Part shown: positions 1 through 11,200 of the stretch, in pieces | How the letters are laid out: every line of letters begins with the position of its first letter | Numbering within the stretch: the stretch's first letter is position 1 | Assembly (NCBI GenBank): GCA_037951165.1 | Contig: JBBDHG010000135.1 | Location: 573,001-637,000 of the forward strand | From: Lophius americanus | Taxonomy: Eukaryota; Chordata; Actinopteri; Lophiiformes; Lophiidae | DNA: 64,000 nt | Direction: 5' to 3' | Notes under the pieces: generated by a model | Told to the model about the DNA's origin: nothing | Database searches by the model: none | What the model saw: the letters and a program-made list of their open reading frames with translations, nothing else | Position numbers and translations under genes: made by a program

Positions 1-263
1 ATTACACAATGTCAGAGGCTCTCAAACATTTCTTAGCAGTGAATGACATACTGACTCGGTCGAACCATCCCTTCCCTCGATCCCCCCCCCAACACAAAAA
101 AACGCTCTCTTTTGTCCTCTCCCTCCCCCTACACAGGGCTCACCCGTTACCCAGGAAACAGTCCCAATTGTGCAGTTAACAAAGGGAGTGGAGGCTTTCT
201 TTCCTCCCGGGAGGTGGTCCCCTCCGCCCCACACCCTGACCTCCTCGAACCCGGCTTTCCACC

Positions 264-292
264 CTCCTCCTCCTCCTCCTCCTCCTCCTCCT
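264..292. repeat. (TCC)n microsatellite
   Basis: About nine to ten uninterrupted TCC units. They create spurious Ser-, Pro- or Gly-rich open frames. Confidence 0.95.
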
Positions 293-1689
293 TGGAGATG
301 CATCACTCGTCGCCATGGCACTGTGCTTCAAAATTTGTTGAATTGTAGTAGCAGCAGAGGAGAAAGGGGGCTAAAGGGAGGTGATGGCTGAAGGAGGGAG
401 GGGGTTATTGGAAGAGAGGTGAGGTATTTCTAAAAGAGCAAATCAACACAGACCAGTCGGCAACGTCGGGCTTCTTAGTAAGCAATTCATTAGTCACGGC
501 ATCTCAGCAGCTGACTCTGAGCCTTCATTAAATACTAATTAGTCCAACGTTAGGAAGGTACATACAACCACCTGTGGTTACAATGACTGGTCTGAGCTAT
601 ATTAATGATTCAGATCATCAAAATCTCAATGTGATTCAAAATATTGCTAAATATATAAACGCATGTTTGCTGTATAATCTCTGAAATGTATGGAGGTCAA
701 ACAGAGGTCAAGGCTGTTTTTTTCCCCTGCTGACAGTTTGGAGATCAGAGGATTTAGGCCTAACAAAATATGCAGGAATATGAAAAATTACATGCTTGAT
801 AAACAAACTTATGATGACCTCTATAAACTTTCGAATAAGATATGTGATCATGAAAAAAGCAGACCTCATTATTTATTTCCTCATTACCTTTAGTGGAATT
901 TTCTTCATTTTTTCACCATACACCAAGATCAGAACCGTGGGATTCAGTATCTGAGCAACGTTGCTCTTTTCCATTTAATCAGAGATGATTTACATCAGCA
1001 GGAATGAAACCAATTAATCTCAATAGATGAGCTGTTTAAAGCCCGACAGTACTGTACTCTACAGAACTGAATCATAAGCACAACATCATTTTTTATTAAA
1101 AACATTTTGCACTTAAAAGGTCAAAAAGCAAAAGTGTACATTAATGAACTTAATGACGACTGAATTATATGTTTATGCTCAGTTTCAAGGTCAAGCTGTG
1201 CATTGTGACACTTGGATGCTACTGAGGTAATGGAATAGAATGCAGGTGTGACTCAACAACTCATTTGTTCTGCTATGACAGTCTCTGCGTTGTTAAAGGT
1301 TTAAAGGTAGAAGAATTAAAACATTCATGAGTTAGCCAGCAGATTCTGTTCGTACTGTAGACAATCCAGTCAAACATAGAGTAAGACAGCAGAACAATGA
1401 ATGTCTTATTGACGGGTTGTAAGACAGTTATTACTACTTTTTCATCAAGTTGTGTTTGACATTGCAATAAGCCATTTTGTTGTTGTTGTTGTATTATCTG
1501 CTGAAAAGCTACATGCATGATTTTATTTGATAAATAAAATCTTACTCTTCTTCTAAAAGCTCCACTATTCCATTGTCACCATCCTGGAAGCTCTGTTCAA
1601 GAATTTTCCGGGTCTGACTTCACATTAATGATTGTTTTCCATTTCATCTCCGCCATCTTTTGTCTTTTTACGTCCACCAACGAGATTAA

Positions 1690-1870
1690 TGTTTCCATTC
1701 TTGTGCGTTGGTCTGTTTGTCTGTCTGTCCGTCTTGTTTGTTTGTGAGCAAGATTACAGAAAAACTAAAGGTTGGATTTAAATGCAATTTTACCCAGAGG
1801 TGGTTTTGGCATATCCTAGAGGTGATTACATTTTGGGGAAGTTACGTGTTTCTCTGCATTTAAAATTATA
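1690..1870. repeat. degenerate teleost interspersed repeat
   Basis: Text such as GTCTGTTTGTCTGTCTGTCCG followed by GAGCAAGATTACAGAAAAAC and a segment ending TTACATTTTGGGGAAGTTAC resembles a widespread fish repeat whose consensus I recall only loosely. Related text appears near 37770-38080 and 49930-50285. Confidence 0.4.
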
Positions 1871-1948
1871 TGAAATAAAATAATAAGCTGTTTGGAGTAG
1901 CGGAATCATAATGTCGCTAATGCTACCTTTGTTCCTTTGATTCCTTCG

Positions 1949-2030
1949 ATGTTTCTTTTGGGATGGTGCTGGGCGCTCAGTTTCAAAAGTTCCTATGATG
2001 TTCCTTTTGGGCTGTAGCTGGGGACTCAGT
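1949..2030. repeat. imperfect two-copy tandem duplication
   Basis: GATGTTTCTTTTGGGATGGTG...GCTCAGT is followed about 48 nt later by GATGTTCCTTTTGGGCTGTAG...ACTCAGT. Two diverged copies of a unit of about 50 bp. Confidence 0.6.
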
Positions 2031-4503
2031 GGGCGGAACAGAGAAGCTGAAGGTGAATGCGCAGGACATGACAGGCTACAGGGTATTTGAGAGATACTCC
2101 GAGAGTTTGTTACAGTCGTCTTTAGATTTAGAGGCTGGCAGTAACTCAGATATTAATGGAGATGTCTGCATGAATTTTTCCTTAACCTCCCTTGAGGTTT
2201 CCGCACTCTGAGGGCTTTTTCTAGTTTACCCAATTGTGTTCGTTTACGTTATTTATTTGTACCTGCGACTTCATCGGTTTGTAAGCATATAAGTCTTGAG
2301 TATCTCAACTATATGAGTTTGTGAGAGCGATGGAAATGCGTCTCACTCTGGAATCTCCTATGAATATGTAATGACTGGAGCAGCTGGGGTTGAAGCTGAA
2401 ATAGCATTAGCATACCCACCCCCGACGCCTGCATCATCCTTTAAAGCTGTGTATTACGCGCTTCTTTCTCCAAACACGGTCAACTCTTGGGGAAAACACC
2501 TGGTCATTTATCGAAACTGTCGTTCACCAGCTGTTTCCAGTACAGCTATTGACATCAGACCCCCACGGAGAGTACAGAAGCTCCACTGGGCCTCAAGATC
2601 TTGGTGTTAAGAGTTGTGGGGGTAAAGCAGCAACAAGCCATATATCTGATCCCCCACCAGTTCACTCCTGCCCAATCTGCCTCACATGATGGGCTGTTTG
2701 ATATAATGGCTGAGTGAAGATACTGAGTAGATTGAGATGGGGTGATGAAGTAAGAGAGCTGGATGATGGAGAAGAGTAAAAAATAGAATACGTAGAGCAA
2801 TGGATAGAAAGGTTTTCTCTCTAGCAGATCATCACTCCTTTTAGCTCATATATGTATTCAGTTGTTACAATGGCATCTTATGTTGTAGCACAGTACATTG
2901 CATTACACGGTGTTCTGTGGAGCATAGCTGTAGCCTGCAGGAATCAGAACGGACAAGCGAGGATGCAAGTGCAATTTAACTGCATGAGGTCATGTTTGAG
3001 TGGTTAAACCGCACTGACACGGCACTGCTGATGAAGTCATAGATGTCACATGACTGCACACGGAGCAGCATCAGTAAAATAGCACCCAGTACTGGCAAGA
3101 TGGGGTGACATTCATGTTTTCCACTACTCTCTATTTATCTGTGCTTGGACTTGACAGCGGTGGATTCACAGTATCCCACTGACCGCACCTACTTACACCC
3201 AATTAAGAAAAGCAATATTTTTGAATTACAATTTTAACATAATACATCTTTGGTCTTGGACTTTTGTTAAGGGAAAGAGACATTTGGATATGGCTGGATT
3301 CAGCTCTACTACGCCATAAGAGAAGGAACAAGCAATTATTGGCATATGTTTTTTAAAACTGCTACTTTCACAACCTTTTAAAATCATTTGGAAATTGATT
3401 GGTAAAATAATAAACACATTTGGTGCATCTGCTCTAATGGAAGCGTTCCAGTGTGGCTCAGTCTAATAGCACTAGTGTTAATGCATCGTAGTTAATCTGG
3501 CTCGTAGCATGCTATGATTGCTCGCATCAATGTGTCGTCCTACAGTTGTGCTCAGTGAAACGTGTCAACTGAATTTGTTCAGCAATTACACCATCGGCTG
3601 GTTGATCGATGTCAGTTAGGGCAGGCATGTAACTCACCTTAAGTGATCCTTAAGCTTTTTTAGAGTACCCAGAAAGACTCAAGTCATGTCATAGATTCTG
3701 CTTCTGTATATCTAATCTGTCACAGAGGTACGACTCTGTCTGAGAGCCTGTTTCTCTCATGATGGATTTCTGCTGTCTCCTTCACACTAGCGTAACGTTG
3801 TCTTGCTATAAAGGTAATAAGAACAAGACGATGGATGTGGCTAAGTGTGATGTGATATAAGGGCCAAGTCTAACACCCAATATTATCCTTCTTACATAAA
3901 GACATCACGTGTGGGTGGTAGGCAAACCTGCTGTCTGGAGAGTCTGTACAGATGCTGAAGACTTATGGTGTGAAAGTGGCAATAAACTGTTGGTGTCTGA
4001 TTAGGGTTAAGGTGTCACACATTTGAGGGGATCAGAGAAAAATCCTGTGTCACTTGTTCTCTGAAATTATTTAATAATGCTTTCTGAGCCAGACAGCAAC
4101 TTTGTTTGGTCTGTTATCTATGATCACATATGGACCCAAAGAGGTCATGAAAAATATCCAGAGTTAATTGTAGTGCTATTTCTTCCCAGCAAACTTCAGT
4201 AAAACCATGTTTGTGTCTCTCCGTCCATTCCTTTCACACTGAAGAGTCACACATCCTCTTTAATATTCAGCCTTTTAACAAACACACACACCAATTACCC
4301 CTTGCCTGTCTCCTCCTCACCCCTCCTCTCCCCTCACCCTGTCCCCATCTGTCTTGACCCCTGTCATTAAATTTTGGGGGAGGGTTGGTAGCATGAGTCT
4401 GGCTAACTTGGGTGTGGCCTTTGGCGTTTCTGTAACACACCAGCATAAATTTACGCATTCTCAAAGATTAAAAAGTAAGGGCTTAGTATCTATTTGGTCT
4501 TCT

Positions 4504-4609
<106 letters not shown>

Positions 4610-4851
4610 CCCCTAAGAATTTACATATTAACGAAATAGCCCACAGATGTCTCCTGCACTCAGTATGCCTCTTGGCTGAGTTTATTTGTGGACGCCATTC
4701 TTTTGCTGCTGCGAGGGTGTGTTAGCATGTCAATAATATACTTCCGTTGGTGCTTTGCATTTTATGTGTGAGAATCTGCATGTTACTGCAGTGTGTCAGT
4801 CATAACAGCGTGGTCCTCGCTGAAATACAAAAGCACTGTCAGCAGCGGCCC

Positions 4852-4898
4852 TTTGTGTGTGTGTGTGCACACGTGTATGTATGTTTGTGTGTGTGTCC
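4852..4898. repeat. imperfect TG-rich tract
   Basis: TGTG runs interrupted by CACACG and TATG, 250 nt after the CA microsatellite. Confidence 0.85.
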
Positions 4899-5134
4899 TA
4901 CTGTCTGGAGGATGGAGAGAAGAGAGAAGGGATGGTGGATTGGGGGGCTTATATAATAGGGTAAGGGGATTATTAAGAAAGGGGCCAGAGTTGTTAATAT
5001 GAATAAATATGAATTAATCTCCAGAAGCCATCAGAGTCCTGCTTCACTGATTTCTTTGTCCCTCTCTTTGGCTCTCCTTGTGAAGACGAAATAAACCAGT
5101 CTCATTATTTTTTGTTTTTATATTTGATATACAG

Positions 5135-5331
5135 CCGTTCCATCCCATGGTGAACCTGCAGTGCTCTCCTGACCTCAGGATGTTCCTGTGTAGTCTCTAC
5201 TCCCCGGTGTGCACCGAGTACGGCCGGATGACACTGCCCTGTCGCCGCCTGTGTCTGCAGGCCAAGAGCGACTGCTACAAACTCATGGACATGTTTGGTG
5301 TCAGCTGGCCGCAGGAGATGGACTGCAACAG
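5135..5331 (+). CDS. fzd3: fzd3 coding exon A: second half of the cysteine-rich domain
   Basis: The exon starts in phase 0 after ATACAG with PFHPMVNLQC and ends CNR with a split Arg codon (AG|G) before GTTGGT. It carries CRD cysteines in the blocks SLYSPVCTEYGRMTLPCRRLC and SDCYKLMDMFGVSWPQEMDC. The CRD binds Wnt lipid. The preceding exon is outside the window. Confidence 0.95.
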
Positions 5332-8239
5332 GTTGGTCCAAGAGTATTGCTTCTTTTCTCTGGATTCATTTCAGTATCTACTGCATCACTCACTAAAGAA
5401 GATTTAACTTTCACGAGAAGTGTATTAGATTCAGACCAGGATTTTAAAAGAAATGTGTTTAGCTCACCGTAGGAATTTAGAGGCTTAGAATTCCATATAT
5501 TCGAAGCTTCGACATTTAATTATAAGAAGTAGCTGCTTATCAAATGCCGCTCAGCCGATAACTTAATTGTCTGGGATGCAAATTGATTTGATACATTGTT
5601 GCTGGTTCAATCAAAATCATCCCCGTATTTTTCAAATATTTGCTTATTTAATAAAATTGACAATATGCCAAAATCACTTAAAAAAGATGAAGATGGTCAG
5701 ATGCTTTACAACACATTTGAATGCACATTGCTTGTTCATGTTGGAATGGTTGGGTCTCTGTAGAATGAAGAAAACTGTCCAGATTTGCTCTTTTTGGAAA
5801 TTGTGTTGAGATAAACTTTGTTAAAAAATTAAATAAAATTGACTTAAATTGAGCTTGATAAGGAAATTATGGAACGTGTCAAGTGACTTTTAGTTGAATG
5901 TCTTCAATCTGTTCCAACATGAAATAGAAGGCAGAAAAATGTATTTATCAGAGTGTGTTTGTGTATCATCTCATCTCCTGCCAGGTTCCCAGACTGTGAT
6001 GAGCCCTACCCCCGACCTGTAGACCTCCTGTCTAGCTCAGACACGACAGAATCACCCATCTCAGTACAGAGGGACTACGGCTTCTGGTGCCCTAGAGAAC
6101 TCAAAATTGACCCAGAGCTCGGCTACTCCTTCATGGGGGTCCGTGACTGCTCTCCCCCATGTTCCAACATGTACTTCACACGTGAAGAGCTGACGTTCGC
6201 TCGTTACTTCATTGGGGTGGTGTCTATTGTATGTCTGTCCGCCACCCTCTTCACCTTCCTGACATTCCTCATAGATGTTTCCCGATTCCGCTACCCAGAG
6301 CGGCCAATTATCTTCTACGCCGTTTGCTACATGATGGTGTCCCTGGTGTTCTTCTTAGGCTTTCTGTTAGAAGACAAAGTCTCCTGTAATGCAACAAGTC
6401 CTGGGAGGTTTAGGGCTTCTACTGTGACTCAAGGCTCCCATAATAAGGTAGAACGTCTTTATTGTGTTTTTTGCTGGTTTTTTACTGCCCAGGTGTTGAT
6501 TTGGATCCTCTACTGTCCTTTCTTTCTGTCTCAGGCCTGCACCCTTCTTTTCATGGTGCTCTATTTCTTCACTATGGCTGGGAGTGTCTGGTGGGTCATT
6601 CTGACCATTACCTGGTTCCTGGCAGCTGTTCCCAAGTGGGGCAGTGAGGCAATAGAGAAGAAGGCCCTGCTCTTCCACGCCTGTGCCTGGGGCATCCCGG
6701 GTGTCCTCACAGTTAGCCTGCTCGCCATGAACAAGATCGAGGGAGACAGCATCAGCGGCGTTTGCTTCGTGGGGTTGTATAACTTGACAGCCCTGCGCTG
6801 GTTCCTGCTGGCTCCACTGGGACTGGATGTAGTGGTGAGGAAGAGTATTACAGAGCTAGAGTTACGTAAAAACATGCAGTGGTACCTACTTTACAGCGTC
6901 ACTGTGTCTGCTGCAGTTTTTATTCTTTTTCTGATGTATTTTTCTTTTTCTGTCCATCATCCCAGGTCGGTGTGGCTCTGTTGCTGGCAGGCATAGCAGC
7001 ACTAAACCGAGTCCGCATGGAGATCCCATTGGAGAAAGAGAACCAGGAGAAACTTGTCAAGTTCATGATTCGTATTGCCGTGTTCTCCGTGCTCTACCTG
7101 GTCCCTCTGCTTGCTGTTCTGGGCTGCTACCTCTATGAGAACAGCTACCGAGCCGTCTGGGAGACGACGTGGGTCCAGGAGAAGTGTAGAGACTACCACA
7201 TTCCCTGCCCCTACCAGGTAACATACCTGCCCGCCTTGTATCTCTGGAACTGCAGGTTTTGGTGAATGATGTCCTTGTTGACCAGTAATTCATTATGTAT
7301 GTTTACGCCTCTTTGCAAGTAGTTTTTACTTGCAAGTGGAAAATATCTATTTTCAGTTTCTTGTTGTGGTTGTCCACTTAGCCGAAGGTCATTGGTTTAA
7401 TCCCTGGTCCTGCGGTCTACTTATTGCAGTGTTCTTGAGGAACATACTGAACCCAAGTTGCACTGTGTGAATGATGGTGTGAATGGTTACCACTCCTGAA
7501 GAGCAGGTGGCGCCCTGCATCACAGCCTAATGATACACCGATTACAGTCATTACAATGAATCAGCACAAACAAAATAAAAAACTATACAAAAAGTCCAAA
7601 ATACTGAGCCACTGACCCGCACAAACAACTGGCAGATTTATACAAGTGTCCAGCAAGAGAATACAGCGTCAACAATGCTTTAAAACCAGACACTTCCTGA
7701 GTACAAAAAATAATCCCAGACACTCAGAACCGCTGCTGACCTCTTCCAGTGTCTCTGAGTTCAGTGACAACATGCCTGAGTATACTTCTACAGATTTTTT
7801 CAAACTACCCTTAAAATGTTTTAAAGTATTACCCTCACTTAAACTACTGCCGTATAGATTTTTTGTTACTATATCCAAACGTAATGTTCTATAATCTAGA
7901 ACAATGCAGATGAACCCTCACCCCTGAGATGCTGATGTATTTTTGAACATTGCTTCATAACAGTTTGCACAGATGTTCGTTCACAATAAACACAACTGGG
8001 ACTTTTACAAGGAAGCTGGAGAAGGATCAGAAGGTATCATCTGCCTGCTGTTGCACACAGGGACATGAGTGAGACATATTATCTGATAGGTGTGCATTTA
8101 AACATAACATCAAACTGAGTCACCTGTGAAACAGACTGCTGATGAATCTCATGCTGCTGATCTATCTTCAGTAGCTCAGCCTCAAAGAGCTGCACTTGCC
8201 TCCAGCATCTCATCTCATAGAGCTGTTAATAATTCAAAC

Positions 8240-8279
<40 letters not shown>

Positions 8280-11200
8280 CTCGCTCTCTCTCTCTCTCCG
8301 TTATCATCCTTCCTATCAGCCAGGTTCCTCCTCCCATGTGAGAATGCCTTTGCACATCCTCTCCTACTGCTGCGTGTTCAAGGTGGAGTTTGTTTGTGAT
8401 GGAGCAGAGAGATTGTAGGTGTGTAGCTATGTAACGGACTGTTTATACATGCACACCAATATCCCAGTTATCATTTGAAGTATTCCGCCTTTGTTTTCAC
8501 ATTGAACATCATATCCTAATTGGAAACAAACAACAACAAATAACAGGATAAGACCTATACCGGATTTTTAGAAACTTGAATATTATATCTGGATGCTCCA
8601 AAAAAAGAGACATCGTCACAGCCTATCACTTGTGGAGGGCCAGCCTGTTGAAAGCGCTCAACTGTCTGGATTTGAAGCCAAATCTGCAACACAATGTTTT
8701 CATTTATTAATGCTTAACCCTGTCAACATTTTCTACAACCAGAGTCAAATTAATTCAACCAGTGTGTAGTAATCAGTGACTAGAATTTGTCATGTATACA
8801 GGGGTATAATCTCTTTGTTTCATGTAAACATGAAATCCCTGATATGATCTACAGGAGATAAGCTTAATAATCGGGGTTTTGATGGAAATGTAAGTACAGA
8901 TTTTTAGCTTATGATTATGATGTTGCATCAAATCTTCTCTACTCCAATAATGATTCCTGAATTTTCTGGTATTTTGTATTCATCTATTCACAGTGAGTTT
9001 CGCGATTGTCTTAATGAAATGTAAAAGGGGGTGTGAGATCTGGTTTCATTACAGCACGAGGAACAGGTGCATGTTTCACCTTTATAAATAGTTGAAATTT
9101 GCAGCTATGATTACAAATGTCCCAGAGCTGTGGATGGATACAAGAGCTATAAGAGCAGTAAGATTAGAGTCCTGCTCTTAATCTGTCACACACTCACTGC
9201 ATTGTGTAACACTGTAGCGCAGTAATCCTGTGTGTGTGTGCGTGCTGCGGAGAATGGGTCAGTAGGGTCAAACTACAGCACATCGCTGCAGCACAAGCTG
9301 CGAGTGCTGTGCTTTTATCGCACACCACAAAAGTGTACTCTAGAGATGCTTCCAGGTGTAGAAGTCACAAAATGGACGATTCCAGATCCACCCCCACTGT
9401 CTTCATGAAAGCACACATTATGCACACACTCAGTAGCGTGTCAGTAGAGTAAGAAACATGCTTCAGTAGATAGCTCAAGCTCAAAGTGACTTACAGCATT
9501 TATCTTAAAAGCCCTCCCTGAGGCTTGGACCTCCCCTCTGCTGAGCAGCTCCTGAGTGACGCCATCATTCACAATCCCAAACATACAGAGGCAGCCTGTT
9601 AATCAGCTGGGTTTTCAGTTTTAGGACTAAACTTTTAGACTGTTAGGTTTAGGGTTTACTGAACTCTCTGAGCGGCTGTGAAGATGCATCTGATAACTCC
9701 CAGACTGTAATGAGGATGTTGCTCCAGTCTCTTATCTCTGGGCTGTAATGAGCGGATCCATGGAGCGGTGAGCCGCGGGGCTCTCTGCCTGACCCACTCA
9801 TAACGAGGCCATCATGACTTCATCTATGCGTTACTGTAGAAATGTGTGTGTATGGGCATATGAGAGTGGGAGATTGTTTCTGTGGTTCCCTGCCTGCCAG
9901 CTGTATAACTCTAGTCGTAGAGAGCAGCATTACGGTGACTCGGCTTAACATTGTCCGGCTTCTTTATCTTCTGCAGCTACTGTTAGCCGAAGTCTCTCAA
10001 TTTACAATTATAATTAAACAGTGTTTCTGAAACCAAATTGTTTTCCATAATTATAACCTTAAAGTCATTTATTTCAATCCACATTGATGCACAGTAATGT
10101 TTTATAGTTTTTTTCCTTTTTAATAAGTGGACACAAGGAATAGAAGATGAGCTCCAGCACTTGTGTTCAGCTATGCAGGGGAATGTGGAATGTAATGGTG
10201 AGGTGAGGAATAGAGTCAGCAATGTAGAGTGAATGGAGAAGAATTTAAGGGGTGATTTGTTAAGATAAAAAAAAAAAGAGATCAGAGATCATATGAGATA
10301 ATACTTAATTTATCCAAAAGGGAGATGAGTTTTTAAGAAAATTACAAATAGGGTGAGTAAACAGAATACGCAATGGATAAAATAGAAACATGAGATATAA
10401 TATTAGATGATAGTGAGGGCAGCAAGAGGTGGAGAGGCCGGAACTGAGGACAATTAGGTTTGTGATGGGGACTGAGGGTGGAAAGGAACAGAGTTGATGT
10501 TGCAGGTTGGCTGATTTTTGATATGGTGATGGAAGGAAGATATAAGCGATGTGAGGTTTATAAGAAAATAAACCTCCACTAAATCTGCTCTCTCCAAAAT
10601 AGTAAGGAATGGAGGAAATGGAAAGAGTAAAAAGGTGGATGATAGTCGGCTGCTGTGGTGTTAATGCCTGCAGCAAACCTGTTAGAGGAGACACAGACAC
10701 ACCGTTACATATTATGAATATTATATTATCAAACCTACACACACACCCACACACACACGTAATATATGTTTGGATCTGTCAGTCAAGTTCAACACTCCTG
10801 ACACCAGTTTGTGACCCTCTGCATCGCTACAGGTAGAGAAGGAGTGATGACCTGATGATAGAGAGAAAGAAGAGAAATGAAGGTCATATGTAGTCAAATA
10901 GTGAAGAGAGGAGTGAGAGATGCTTTGTACTGATTCAAATCCTCCCGTCTATCCTCTCGAGTTCTTCAACGAGAACTTCTTCTCCTCCGCCTCCACACTG
11001 CAATCAGGCACAAGTGGATTCCTACCTCTGGGAGAACTGTGTTCATTTCTACCAGGTCTCAGGAAACAACAAGATATTTAGAGATATATTCAGAGATATA
11101 TTCTTCTCTATGAGCTGTTGTATTTATTAAGTCACACTATTACCTCTACTCACATTTCACTGTCACTTTTAACTGCTCGCTGTCTCACACAACCAACCAG

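Noticed and set aside
6367..6875. Two minus-strand frames of about 100 codons opposite fzd3 exons B and C
   Set aside because: Shadow frames of the conserved fzd3 exons.
7385..7405. Possible tRNA gene from the B-box-like GGTTTAATCCCTG
   Set aside because: No A box, no cloverleaf and SINE-specific sequence follows; read as a SINE relic.
8126..8399. Leu/Ser-rich frames
   Set aside because: Produced by the CT microsatellite.
10305..10754. 149-codon minus-strand frame in the fzd3 intron
   Set aside because: No recognisable domain, and it lies wholly inside an intron of fzd3; no supporting splice or repeat similarity.
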